Source: Linnemannia schmuckeri (lineage: Eukaryota > Mortierellomycota > Mortierellomycetes > Mortierellales > Mortierellaceae). Taken from it: a DNA stretch of 64,000 nucleotides. The stretch covers positions 1,240,001 through 1,304,000 of the forward strand of contig JANATG010000012.1 in the NCBI GenBank assembly GCA_029449235.1, read 5' to 3'. Every line of letters starts with the position of its first letter. Positions within the stretch are counted from its first letter, which is position 1. The notes beneath the pieces were generated by a model, which had not been told where the DNA came from, did no database searches, and saw only the letters and a program-made list of their open reading frames with translations. Below are positions 20,991 through 31,439 of this stretch, in pieces. A program made the position numbers and the translations under genes.

Positions 20991-22621
20991 TTATGGGCCT
21001 GCCTCGTCATCCTCAGGTTCGAGCCCGTCATCCACTATGAAAAAATAGAGACAGTTGAGAAAGGAGACAAACGTATGGAGAGCAGCTGTAAGCAGATCAA
21101 GTTCATCTCCAACCAAGAGTGATGTGTGCAAAGCAGGTGACATGAGTGTTTCCTTGTGCTCTTTTACCTCTTCGGCGGAAAATGGTGATCTCTTGTTGCT
21201 TGAAGTAGCGTCTGTGCTCCTCGTCCACCAACACAAGGTTCAAATAGTACCTCGTGGAGAACTTCTTGTTCACTATTTGAACATAAAAAAACGATACAGA
21301 TGCGGTTGTCAGATTTGGTTCAGCTCAACAACAAATGCAAACCAGCCTGCGTTCTGTTTTCTCTGTACCTTCTCGGAATGTGGGGGTGAGTTCAAATCCA
21401 CCAAGGAAGAGGCGAATGGGGATGGTCTCTCCTCGGACAGGCGCGCCGTCCATGATTTCGAATTTTGTAATGGTCTCGCTTTCGTTGTACTGGTTCGGGG
21501 CGGCTCCTGTGGTCTCGCGACGGATAATGGATAGTTCCATATGCTTGATCTTTATGCGCACCAGTAAAAAGTAGATCTTGCCGACAATTACGTCCTTCAG
21601 GTGGTATCTATAGAATACAAGGATGCCTTGGTTATTAGAGTGACATGATCGGCGTGGAGTTCCTGAGGGAAAGAAAAAGAAGACTGAGACTTACTTGGAG
21701 CGGTTGTACTCAAACTCGATGTGTAGACAGTCCTCGATTCCAACCTCCATCTTGATCGAGCTGTTGGCAGATTCGGTGGGCATCACATAAGAGTAGACCC
21801 AGATGTCCCGCTCCTTAACCACATCGGCAAGGCGGCGCAAGATGGTGACGCGGATGAAATATCGGAGCTTGACGTTGATTCCATGATAGCTTTCGTACAT
21901 CTTTTCCACATTCTTGAACTCAAAGTCGAGCGTTGTGCTTGCGCGCAGCTCTCCTGGGACGGCCAGGTCCTGTTGAAGCGATGAGAACTCGTAATGGTTT
22001 CCCCGGTCATAGAACAGCTCTAGTGTGTTGTTAATTGACGGAGAGATAGACGGTGCTTTAGACAACGCGTGAGAATATACAGGAAGGGCAAGCACCTTGT
22101 GACAAGATCAGGTGTTTTTTTTGCGTTTTCTCGTACCGATGTTGCCGACAAACTCGACGCGGATGCCGTTGTGCTCCAGCTTCTTGCCATCCTTGACGCG
22201 GATCTGGATCTAAATGATCAAACGAATACGAAATTAGATCCCAGGGCGAGAACTTGTACTGCTGTTTTTTTTTGTTCCTCTCCTTGTGAAAAAAGATTGA
22301 TTTTGCCCATTGTTGGTTTCACTGGAAACGGACCTTTCCTGCAACAGTCTCGCCATCAAAGTAGAGCGGGAACTTTTCTCTCCTGTCCTTGTCAACCTTG
22401 ACCTCAACCATCTTTCTCTCTTCCTCGCCTTTGAATGTGATCTGGATATCGACCGGGGCAGAGAAGCCGAACAAATTCTATTCTTGCGAGAAAAGTGGTG
22501 GTTAGGTGAGATAAGAAAAAAAAATTCAGGTACGACAAAAAAACGTGAGAGCAGAGCAAGAAGTGGGTGAGCGCGCTCTTTTTGCTGTTTATGGGGTGTT
22601 GAGACTTACGGCCATGGACAT
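20991..22621 (-). CDS. VPS26: Retromer subunit Vps26, seven exons
   Basis: Vps26 is an arrestin-fold subunit of the retromer core that recycles cargo from endosomes to the Golgi or plasma membrane. Transcript-order exons are 22621-22610, 22477-22334, 22209-22137, 22019-21695, 21607-21369, 21272-21168 and 21034-20991, giving 313 aa. The first exon encodes just MSMA, followed by NLFGFSAPVDIQITFKG. Strongly conserved blocks include KLEHNGIRVEFVGNIE, KMEVGIEDCLHIEFEYN, KYHLKDVIVGKIYFLLVRIK, ITKFEIMDGAPVRGETIPIR and VNKKFSTRYYLNLVLVDEE followed by RRYFKQQEI. The tail after these is short and acidic (DDGLEPEDDEAGP). It converges tail-to-tail with ATE1. Confidence 0.95.
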
Positions 22622-25069
22622 GCTGAACGAAACTTTTTTCGAGTGCGGAATGAAGAGGGGGGAGAAGGTGTTGTGTTTTTGAGTTGTTGGGAAGAAGAAG
22701 GGAGTAAAAGAAAGAACCCTGCTGAGGAGTGCAATAGCCAGCAACAAATAACGTCAAAGGGGGAAAGGAAAGGAAGGAGGAAGCATCCAGCCTGACCAAG
22801 ACAGTCACACCCCCCCCCAGTGACGTTTTTTTTTCTTGCTCTGTTGCACCTCAAAAAAGCGTCAACGCACTTTTTGTCTTTGATCAACTTACAACGGGAC
22901 CATGGACCATTAGCGAAATCAACACACATCAATAAACATCAAGGATTAGACTCACTCTTGAGCCGCACAATCAGGATGTTGAAGCTTTCTTTTTTATCTT
23001 TTTGACGTTTTCACCTTGCTCTAAGAACAAACTCATTCACCCACCAAAAACACCATCGTCCAACAAGCACGACCTTGACACCGAGCCGCTGCTTCAAAAC
23101 CTGGTTGATGATAACCTCTCACAAATGACGAGCGTCCTCTTTTATGTTGTTCTATGTTTGCTTATTCGTAAGCTACAGGTCAACTCAAAGGGATCAATGA
23201 GAGTCGAACAGAAATCTGACAGGGGATGGTGCGTGCAAGGTGCAGGGATATTCTTTTTTTTTTTTTCTTTTCCTTCTCTTTTATTACGTGTTTTCTTTAA
23301 TTTCTTTCCACCTCAATTGTCGGCAGAGTCATCCACGGCACAATCACTGCCAATATGCAATTGCTATCGCCAACATAAACCAGGAAGTTGAGAATTAGGA
23401 CTCAAAGTAGCGACAAATCAATACCTTTTTTTTCGGCTATTCACGATCGACATTGAGGACCTTTTGGATACACTCGCAGAATATGCAACTGATTGTTTGC
23501 GCCTATGACGACAACTAAGCAATCACGCCGAAAGCAAATGCAGGATCTGGGGTTTACTTAACTCTAGTCCTGTAACATGTGGCATTCAAAAGTTTTCAAT
23601 CGGATTGGATTCATCGCACCCTTTGCATTGCAGACTGTATCTGGACTGTGCCTCATTGACCTTTTTTGTGTTTGGTGGAGGAACAAGAGTGTTATCTTTA
23701 GTTTGCTCGATCCTTTTTTTCTTTGATTCTTTTATTCTTCCGAGTGTTTGTGATGCTCAAGGTGGCAGTTTGGGCTAGGGTTGCGTTTCGCCAATCGGAT
23801 ACTGATGTTCATTGGGCGAAAGGGAAGAGATGACAAAAGGCACAAGGATGAAGATTCGAAAGCAATAAGGATCCAGTACATTGCCCCCCACCTTCGGTTT
23901 TCCCTAATGATGAAATGTTTAAAGGCATGTTTGATCTGCTCCATATCCCGCCTTACAAACTGTTTCTCCTTGCAGTTTGTGGATCAGTACTGAGAGAATA
24001 GAGTACACAAGGGTTAGCATGGTGGTGTATGTGGAGATTAGCTTAAGAACAGAGAGACAGTGATATGGACTATCGAGAGAAGAAAAAAAGGACAACAGAC
24101 TGGGTTGGACGGGGGTATGTCAGGTTAGGTTGGATCAAAGGCAATCGCATTTTCTCTCATCCTTTGCCTGAGAGAGGCACGAATCATTCAAAGGGGTCTG
24201 TTTGTTGCATTAACGCTCGGCTCTCCCCTTTGCAATATGCATAAGGTTGTCCTTTTTGACCATTCGACTGCTCGACGCTTGACACACTATCAATATCAGC
24301 CCATTGTTCTTGTTCCTTGACGTCCTTTTCCTTCTCTTACTTGTCCGCTCTTGGCTCTGCCGAGATAAACCTTGTATATTCGAGTTCATTTGTCATTCTT
24401 TACTTTTTTACCCCAGTCGATCCGTTGTCTCTTCTTCGATTTGCTGATGTATGATCCCATGGAGGCTATAACAGGAAAAAGGCGGGGGGGAGCAATAGCA
24501 TGATGATCTTGTTTTCATATCTGAAGGGACCACTCCAACTTTTTTTTTTGTTTCGTAGTTTCGTTGTATCGATGAATAGGATTAATGGGATTCATGAGTG
24601 GCGCAATACAGGCACATAACAAGGTGCAGAGGAGGCCAAAAGGGCTTGTAGATCCAAAAGCGGTCGTATCCGCCTTCACTCAAGCGAGTTGGCTTGATGG
24701 TGCCCATGATGTTTCACCCACCTTTTTTTTTTTTCTTTTGTTCCGATCATTCTTCTCATTTCCTTCCTCTCTTGCTGACTGAGTGCCAGGTTCTCAGCTC
24801 ACGGGACCAGGCAGTGTCTATTTCCCAGCCATCTATCCAAGCCATCCCAGCCATTCATGTCTTCTTCTCTTTGTTTTTTTTTCCTTGCCTTTCCTTTTTG
24901 ACTCTCTTAATCTGCGCATGGACCTCCAAGATAAATACCTCTTTTTCTCCCCCGCTCCTTTTTTTTATTTTTTTTCTTACTATTTTATTCCCCCATCCTT
25001 CAAACCAAACCATCATCCACACAGACACCCCAACAACCACTTCACATACACAAATACATCACAGTCAAC
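22622..25069. other. Gene-poor divergent region (2.4 kb)
   Basis: This region lies between the 5' ends of VPS26 (-) and the small orphan gene (+). It contains T/A tracts, a C run at 22810-22818, and a pyrimidine-rich leader at 24890-25060 just before the next start codon. A 129-codon frame at 23002-23391 includes a short hydrophobic stretch (SVLFYVVLCLLI) but runs into poly-Phe low complexity and matches no family I know. No tRNA or other RNA gene was recognised. Confidence 0.5.
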
Positions 25070-25654
25070 ATGGATTTCTTTGCCCAAGCTTACAGTGACG
25101 AACCTCAGTCAGATACTACCCAATACAAGGACTCGTCAAAGTACTCGACCCACCGCGCCGGCCAAGGCTATGGATGCGAGTCCAACTCGCACCTTCGTCG
25201 AGCCTCCTCTGGTCTCGAGGCTGACCTGGGACAAAAGCACTTTCACGGATTTTCCCACTACCCAGCCCAAGACCACAACACCGTCGGCTCACCCTCGATC
25301 AAGAACAACCATCAAGGAAATGAGCGCCACATCTCCGTCAACACCGGCGCTTCTATTGCTTCCCACGATGCCTACGCTGTCAATGTGGACAGCACCACCC
25401 CTTCGTCACCTTCGCTCAACAGGCGCACCTCGGTCTCGAACCCTTGTTTGCTCCACCACACCAACTCGAACGGATCTGGCTTTGTCCGACCACCCATCAT
25501 GCCCCGCACCATGAGCATGCCCCACACGGACCAGAGTTCTACTCACTTCGAGAATCAAGCCAGCAATAAGGATCGCCCCGAGTCTGGCCATGGCCGCTCG
25601 TTCTCTGCTGTCCATCAGCCCACCATTGCCGAGAATCCCAGCGCTTACTTCTAA
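25070..25654 (+). CDS. Orphan Ser/His-rich disordered protein, single exon
   Basis: A 194-aa open frame starts in a good context (CAACATGG) after a long pyrimidine-rich leader and ends 70-80 bp before an AATAAA-type signal near 25725, which supports a real gene. The protein starts MDFFAQAYSDEP, has no membrane segment or signal peptide, and is Ser/Asn/His-rich with many possible phosphorylation sites (RRASSG, RRTSVSN, RTMSMPH). I do not recognise a domain. It could be a small phosphorylated regulatory or stress protein specific to this lineage; no function is assigned. Confidence 0.6.
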   Translation: MDFFAQAYSDEPQSDTTQYKDSSKYSTHRAGQGYGCESNSHLRRASSGLEADLGQKHFHGFSHYPAQDHNTVGSPSIKNNHQGNERHISVNTGASIASHDAYAVNVDSTTPSSPSLNRRTSVSNPCLLHHTNSNGSGFVRPPIMPRTMSMPHTDQSSTHFENQASNKDRPESGHGRSFSAVHQPTIAENPSAYF

Positions 25655-26234
25655 GCGCTCCCTCAGCATCAATAGCTCACTTCTTGCTATGTTGCTATTT
25701 TGCAATCTTGCAACGTTTTCTGTAAATAAACATCATGTATTTTATCCTTTTTTGCACGTATTTTTTAGTACAAACAAACGCTTTGTGCAGCGTGTACTGA
25801 ACTCATTTAAAGGGCACATGAGGGGTCCACGCTTACCTGTCGTCGTGCTTGTGGTTGTGTACACAGATTGCAGAAGGGAGCATCGACTTTCCACTGCAGT
25901 CAGACGGGTCATCGAAGAATGAGCAAGGGTAAAGGCGACATTCCGATATTGACTCGATAGATAAACATGATTACCTCCGTGCATGCTTCTCCCTTCTTGA
26001 CCACCTTTTCCCCTCTTTCCTCTTTGTTGTTCTCCTTCTTCACCTTCACTCATTCCTTAATCCCTGCCACACAACTTTTGACCTTTACCATCCGTTCAAT
26101 CTTTTCGCCCTTCCTCCGTCCCTCTCCCTCTCCACCCACCGAAACATACAAAGATAAGATAATTACCACACAGCAGAAGCAGCAGCAGAAACACCAAGGT
26201 TCTCACCCTCACAGGCGCGCATACACTACCAAAA

Positions 26235-29200
26235 ATGGATAGCCCTCCAAGGAAAATAATGGCAACAGGGCAGAAGGACGACCACGACCACCAACATCAG
26301 CAACAACAGCAACGACAGCAGCAACGACAGGGAGTGGAGGAAGAAGAGCGTTATAGTATTGACACCTTGCGAGACCCGTTGCCATCTATGCGAATACAGA
26401 CACAACTCTCGCATCCGAGTTCAGCATCACCATCAAGACAGCAACAAATTGGTCAGGACAACTCGGGTGGTGTGGCTATGGGAAGGGGAGGAGGTAGTGG
26501 CGCGTTGCTGAGTGCTCAGAGCGATATGAGTGACCGAACCATGTTTGACTGGCAAGCACAAGACCACCATCGTTACTACCGCCCGTTCATAACGCCGTCT
26601 TCCTTTCCTGAAGGCGTTGAGCGACACGCCACGCCTGAAATTGAGGTCCGCCACAGCAAGGACAAGGACAGGTGGATACCGTCACCACCTCCGCCTCTAC
26701 CACTACTCACCCTTTCGAGCCAAGACGTGAAACACCAACACCAACACCAACAACAGCAGTACTTGACGACACCGTACCAGCAACAGTGGGGCCGATCTTG
26801 GACTTCGACAATTGCCACACCTACCAGGGACTGGGCGCGACAGACGCGGAGATGGCTCCGACGCTACTTGAGCGTCTCAACAGGGACAACACCCACTAAT
26901 CACCGCCATGACCAACACTCGCTCTTCTTTGTTTCTGATGATTCTCCTCCTGTGTCGGCTTCCTCATCGACCTCGACCTCGACCTTGTTGGGCAAAGGAG
27001 CTTTCCACTCTCGTCACCATCCGTACTTTCAAGGTCACCGACACTTTGCCTCTACTTCCTCAACTTCCTCTTCAGTCACCTTTCTTTCTCTGGGAGACAT
27101 AGAGTCTGCCAAACAATATAAGAAGGAGGAGAAGGATCGAGACTTCTGGTGGTCACCTCTTACACTTCGATGGCCCTTTGAAACCTTCTCACTCCCATTT
27201 CGTTTGCCGAAAGCCTGGAGTTGTGTGTCTGGTAGAGATAGGAACAGGACAAGCTCTGTAACATCCACATTGTCGAGCTCATCGGCTTGCGTTAGACTAT
27301 TCACTCGGAGGAGGAAGAGAACATTGTACAAGTGGGCATGGATGACGTCGCTGTTATTGGTTTTGACTCTAGCGGTCTACATTGCGATCGTCGGTATTTC
27401 AAGGACCCATGTATATCTTCTTGCGAATGGTGGTGATCCAGGAGTTGCTGCTGGGAGGACTAGAGACTTGATGTCGAGGGGGCGGGACGTCTGGAAGATG
27501 GTCGGGATGGGCAAGACCTGGACTGTAGGGAATGCTGGCCATGGTGATGGAGAGGGTGCTGGATCAAGCACAGAGGCGCTGGCGATGAGTAGCAAGAATA
27601 TGACGATGAAACAGGATGGCGGTATTCCAGGTCCGGCTACCTCTCCTCCCATTGCAGCTGTTGCAGTTGTACAAGACTCCTCAGCATCTGCTGGCTCGAT
27701 TTGGATACGACGGGCGGAGGATGAAATGGACGATCCTCTTGACTTTTACCCGGATGAGGACGAGGATGACCCATCGGAGGCTGCAAGTTTCATTGCCTGG
27801 CTTGCTCAGGCATCCCTCATCACCTCCATAAGCCAACAACAACAGGACCAACAGCAACCACGTCGACCACCTCAGCAATACCAGGAGTATCATGAGCCGC
27901 CACAACCACTTCCACCACTGCGACAACGACAAGGAGAGGCGGGCCAAGAGTCATTTTTAATTGAACCAGAGCGCTATTTTACCTACATGCCCTTTGCCGG
28001 AATCAGCAACCAGTTCTACGGAATGTTGCGAGCCATGTCGATCGCACGGGCGCTGGACAGGACTTTAATTTTGCCACCAATCACATCCTCGAGCCATGAC
28101 AAGTCTCGACAAAACCAGGCCTGGTCAGAGTTTTTCGATCTGGATGAGTTTCGACGGAGGACAGGATTGAAGGTGATCGAGTACCAGGACCTACGAGATC
28201 AAGGGTCGTTCCGGGGTCCTACTGGTGTCAAAGAGTCCGGATCCTCCTTAGGCGCATCATGGATCGCTCCTTGGGTCAAAGAGGCATCTGCAAGAGCATC
28301 AGCAAAGGCGACATCATCGGTGGACAAACGAGAAGGCGAGCGATACCAACATAGTCTAGGAACAGGAACTGGGGCCGTCGATATGACCATGCCCTGTCAT
28401 GTCACCTGTGGATTTGGGTCAAAGCGCGATCTGGACTTCACAGCCAAGGCTTTTGTCCGGCAGTGGGGGTTCCAGTACAAGAAGGAGATGCTTCCAAAGT
28501 CATCACCGCCTTTTTCTCCTTCTACTTCTCCAGGATCGCCTGTCGATAACTCACCCATCGATCAAACCCGCGACTTTGACAGGATCGTGAAGGCACTTCA
28601 GGACGATTCGCTCAAGAGAGAGGGGTTCCTCTGTGTTAGCAACACCTACAAGATCCAGATCTCACCCGCAGCCATCCCTGCAAGTTTGCTGGTTGATTCG
28701 ATCGAATGGCATGAGTTCGGACAGCACCTGTTGTTCCAGCCCCAGTTAACACAATTTGTGAACGAGTTTTTGGGCAAGACTTTTGGCGAGCATCCGGTGG
28801 AGAGGGCCAAGTACGGTAACGACACCTTTTGGATCTCCTCGCTGCCACTTTCTGGCCCTTGGTCTCAGCCTACTCCTGCGCCTCTTCCAGAACAAGTGCC
28901 TGCACAAGAACCAGTGCCACCTCAGGGTGAATCGTCTCAATTACAGCCACCAAGCCAATCTATGGTTATGGATGTTAACAACACACTGTCACCATCACCG
29001 CCTCCACTATCTCCTTCAACAGAGCTTCAGGTACCCGTCTCATATGCAGCCACAGTAGACTTGACGCCATGGCCTCCGCTACAACCACTGATCCAGCACA
29101 CCTTCTTTATGATCCATGTGCGGCGAGGAGACTTCGAGGCCTACTGCAAGAAGGAGTTCAAGGACAAGAGGTTCGATCAATGCCTCCCCTCTAACGAAGC

Positions 29201-29759
29201 ATACGCCAGAGTTATCAATGAGCTCCAACAACGTGCTCTGAGAGACGGCGGCGGTAGAGGTGATGACTTCGGTATTGGTGGTGATGGCAAGAATGACGGT
29301 CAAGGACAAAATCGAATGCTAGTGAAAAAAGAGGAGGCTGTAGGCCGAAGGAGTAGGAGTAATAGGAGGAGAAGGATTCCAGTATTGGTGGCGACGAACG
29401 AGAATCGACCGGAGGAGCTGGCACAATTGCGACAGCTTGGACGGACAGGCAAAGTGACACGCAGTATTGGTGTGAACAATGAGGAGGTGGCTGCCGCAGG
29501 AAGTGGTGTTGTTAATGATGTTGAAGGAAAGAGGAAAGGGGAGGAAGAGGAAGCAGTAGAGGAAGGGGAGGAGTGGATAATCCTCGATCATGAGGAGATG
29601 CAGACGGTGGAGAGGCTGGGGGTGTTTGGACCGATGATGGTTGAGCAGCTGCTGATGGCTGAAGCGGAGGCCCTTGTGGGGGTGAGGATGAGTACGTTCT
29701 CGCGCGTTGGAGGGTATCGCCAGCGAGACTGGTACCAGCGGCGGATCCTCTACATGTAG
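26235..29759 (+). CDS. Type II membrane protein with GDP-fucose protein O-fucosyltransferase-like domain
   Basis: An intronless 1,174-aa frame. The N-terminal 365 residues are Gln/Ser/His-rich and basic. One membrane helix follows at about 367-390 (SLLLVLTLAVYIAIVGI), giving the type II layout of Golgi glycosyltransferases. The catalytic-like domain starts near residue 578: YFTYMPFAGISNQFYGMLRA then ALDRTLILPP is the family's first motif. FMIHVRRGDFEAYC near residue 960 is the HxRxxDF-type nucleotide-sugar motif, and the C-terminal block EALVGVRMSTFSRVGGYRQRD resembles the last motif, where the donor pyrophosphate is bound. Pro/Gln-rich insertions separate the motifs, and a Gly-rich/basic insertion follows HVRRGDF. 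GDP-fucose use is inferred; another GDP-sugar is possible. Confidence 0.78.
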   Translation: MDSPPRKIMATGQKDDHDHQHQQQQQRQQQRQGVEEEERYSIDTLRDPLPSMRIQTQLSHPSSASPSRQQQIGQDNSGGVAMGRGGGSGALLSAQSDMSDRTMFDWQAQDHHRYYRPFITPSSFPEGVERHATPEIEVRHSKDKDRWIPSPPPPLPLLTLSSQDVKHQHQHQQQQYLTTPYQQQWGRSWTSTIATPTRDWARQTRRWLRRYLSVSTGTTPTNHRHDQHSLFFVSDDSPPVSASSSTSTSTLLGKGAFHSRHHPYFQGHRHFASTSSTSSSVTFLSLGDIESAKQYKKEEKDRDFWWSPLTLRWPFETFSLPFRLPKAWSCVSGRDRNRTSSVTSTLSSSSACVRLFTRRRKRTLYKWAWMTSLLLVLTLAVYIAIVGISRTHVYLLANGGDPGVAAGRTRDLMSRGRDVWKMVGMGKTWTVGNAGHGDGEGAGSSTEALAMSSKNMTMKQDGGIPGPATSPPIAAVAVVQDSSASAGSIWIRRAEDEMDDPLDFYPDEDEDDPSEAASFIAWLAQASLITSISQQQQDQQQPRRPPQQYQEYHEPPQPLPPLRQRQGEAGQESFLIEPERYFTYMPFAGISNQFYGMLRAMSIARALDRTLILPPITSSSHDKSRQNQAWSEFFDLDEFRRRTGLKVIEYQDLRDQGSFRGPTGVKESGSSLGASWIAPWVKEASARASAKATSSVDKREGERYQHSLGTGTGAVDMTMPCHVTCGFGSKRDLDFTAKAFVRQWGFQYKKEMLPKSSPPFSPSTSPGSPVDNSPIDQTRDFDRIVKALQDDSLKREGFLCVSNTYKIQISPAAIPASLLVDSIEWHEFGQHLLFQPQLTQFVNEFLGKTFGEHPVERAKYGNDTFWISSLPLSGPWSQPTPAPLPEQVPAQEPVPPQGESSQLQPPSQSMVMDVNNTLSPSPPPLSPSTELQVPVSYAATVDLTPWPPLQPLIQHTFFMIHVRRGDFEAYCKKEFKDKRFDQCLPSNEAYARVINELQQRALRDGGGRGDDFGIGGDGKNDGQGQNRMLVKKEEAVGRRSRSNRRRRIPVLVATNENRPEELAQLRQLGRTGKVTRSIGVNNEEVAAAGSGVVNDVEGKRKGEEEEAVEEGEEWIILDHEEMQTVERLGVFGPMMVEQLLMAEAEALVGVRMSTFSRVGGYRQRDWYQRRILYM

Positions 29760-29811
29760 CAACTAATACAGTCAATCTTACTTTGATGCTGATATGCTGT
29801 ACAGTAGAGCG

Positions 29812-29847
<36 letters not shown>
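29812..29847. repeat. 36-nt A homopolymer
   Basis: Uninterrupted A run about 53 bp after the stop codon of the O-fucosyltransferase-like gene. It may be part of the 3' UTR or a genomic slippage tract. Confidence 0.9.
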
Positions 29848-29851
<4 letters not shown>

Positions 29852-30195
29852 GTGTGAGCAGGACAATATGGAAGGGAAAAGGGAACAAAAAATGTGATCG
29901 GCCGTCACAGATGCTAAGGAAGGTTTTCTGTCTAAAACCAAAAAAGAGACGCGTTGGTGCTGACGAATTTGTCGTCAGCAGTACGGGGCGGAGAGATCGA
30001 GAAACATGTTCTCTTCTTTCTCTACGCTAGAGTAAGGTTGGGTAAACAAAGGGATTGATTCCAATGAGTATACCTTGCTGGAAAAAGAAGGAGCGAGAAA
30101 AAAAAGTAAAAAGAAGAAAGGACAAGGGAAAACTTTATCGCTGATTGATCCACCCAGGTCCATTTTCCGGTTTTCCAATTGATCATTCCCAGACG

Positions 30196-30202
30196 TATAA
30201 AA
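30196..30202 (+). promoter_or_regulatory. TATA box of the MGST3-like gene
   Basis: TATAAAA sits 106 nt upstream of the start codon at 30308 and is followed by a CT-rich stretch typical of a fungal transcription start region. Confidence 0.6.
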
Positions 30203-30307
30203 GGTCTCTTTCTCTCTCTCTTTTCCTTCTTTACTTTTCGTCCAACACTCTCATCAACAACCAGCAACCAACACCCACCACCAACAACAACGCCAAACAT
30301 ATCCGCA

Positions 30308-30920
30308 ATGGCCTCCATCACCCTCACCGCTGAATACGGTTACGTACGTCTACTCTCTCCATCCTTGGCTTGATCATCTCATACCTAGCATAAACACTCT
30401 ACTTTCATCGTCAGCCAGGAGGATTACAACACGCAGGATCGAACACTCGCACATGCTGGAATAAAACATTAACCACGCAACAACCATCCATATTTTGAAC
30501 AACCAATACTATTAGACCGTCGCTGTCTCTGTCGTCTCGACCGTCCTTGTCACCATCCTCGGCCACAAGGTCGGAGCCTACCGCAAGGAGGCTGGCGTTC
30601 CCCTGCCCACCATGTACGCCGACGAGGCCGAGGCTAAGAAGGACAAGAAGAAGATGATCTTCAACTGCAAGCAGCGTGTCCACCAGAACACCCTCGAGGG
30701 TTTCACCTCCTTCATGGTCTCGCTCATGCTCGCCGGTGCCCGCTACCCCGTTGCTGCTCCCGTCCTAGGATTGATCTGGTGCGCTGGTCGCCTTGCGTAC
30801 TCTTATGGTTATACCTCGGGTGACCCCAACAAGCGCATATATGGTGCTTTCGGTCACATTGGTGATATTGGACTCTTGGGCTTGAACGTCAAGATGGCCT
30901 TTGACATGATCACCGCCTAA
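30308..30920 (+). CDS. MAPEG-family microsomal glutathione S-transferase 3-like protein, two exons
   Basis: This is a membrane enzyme of the MAPEG family; relatives conjugate glutathione or reduce lipid peroxides in the ER or mitochondrial outer membrane. Exons 30308-30343 and 30516-30920 give 146 aa, the usual size. The first exon encodes MASITLTAEYGY; the 172-nt intron follows at once. Four hydrophobic segments are visible: TVAVSVVSTVLVTILGHKVG, SFMVSLMLAG, VAAPVLGLIWCAG and the C-terminal IGLLGLNVKMAF. The family signature FNCKQRVHQNTLEG, whose Arg, His and Asn contact glutathione in homologues, and GRLAYSYGYTSGDPNKR are present. A clear TATA box and an AATAAA-type signal near 31005 frame the gene. 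Confidence 0.9.
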
Positions 30921-31252
30921 AGTGGTCTTTGTTTCTCTTCATTCTCTTTGTACTTTTCATTATTCTTTACCCCTTGTACCACCTCATTTCACACATATTC
31001 ATCATAATAAAAACTTGCGTTTTGTCTTTTATTATCGGTGCCATGCGAGATGCATTGACTGTGATGGCTATTAATATGATGATGGACCCCTGTGCGCCCA
31101 TCCCCCCACTTCTGTGGCGCCTGCGAGTATCAGAAGAAGGGCGCTCTTTTATGAATAGCTCTGCCTGATTTGATGTGGCTGTCTAACTCCCTTGTGTGGG
31201 CGATGGAGAGAAGCGATGCCAAAGGAGGAGAGGCGACTAAAAAAGCCCATGT

Positions 31253-31258
31253 CACGTG
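31253..31258. promoter_or_regulatory. CACGTG E-box upstream of SED5
   Basis: A palindromic CACGTG lies 182 nt before the Sed5 start codon. bHLH proteins with His-Glu-Arg in the basic region, like the one encoded at 51574-53616, bind this type of site. Any link is inference. Confidence 0.3.
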
Positions 31259-31439
31259 GAGAATGGATGCGGTTGAAAGTGTGCTCGAACCCCAGCCAGC
31301 CGTCCTCTTTGCTTCTTTACTTCATCCCACCTTTACTTCCCAACTCACATTCAAACAGCAGCCGCATTGCTACTCGTCTTACACTCAACAACACACACTT
31401 CACTCTCTTCTCCCTACACATACATACAACAAGGACAAG

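Noticed and set aside
23002..23391. 129-codon frame with a hydrophobic stretch in the VPS26 upstream region
   Set aside because: It runs into poly-Phe low complexity, no domain is recognised, and the possible splice variants give no better protein.
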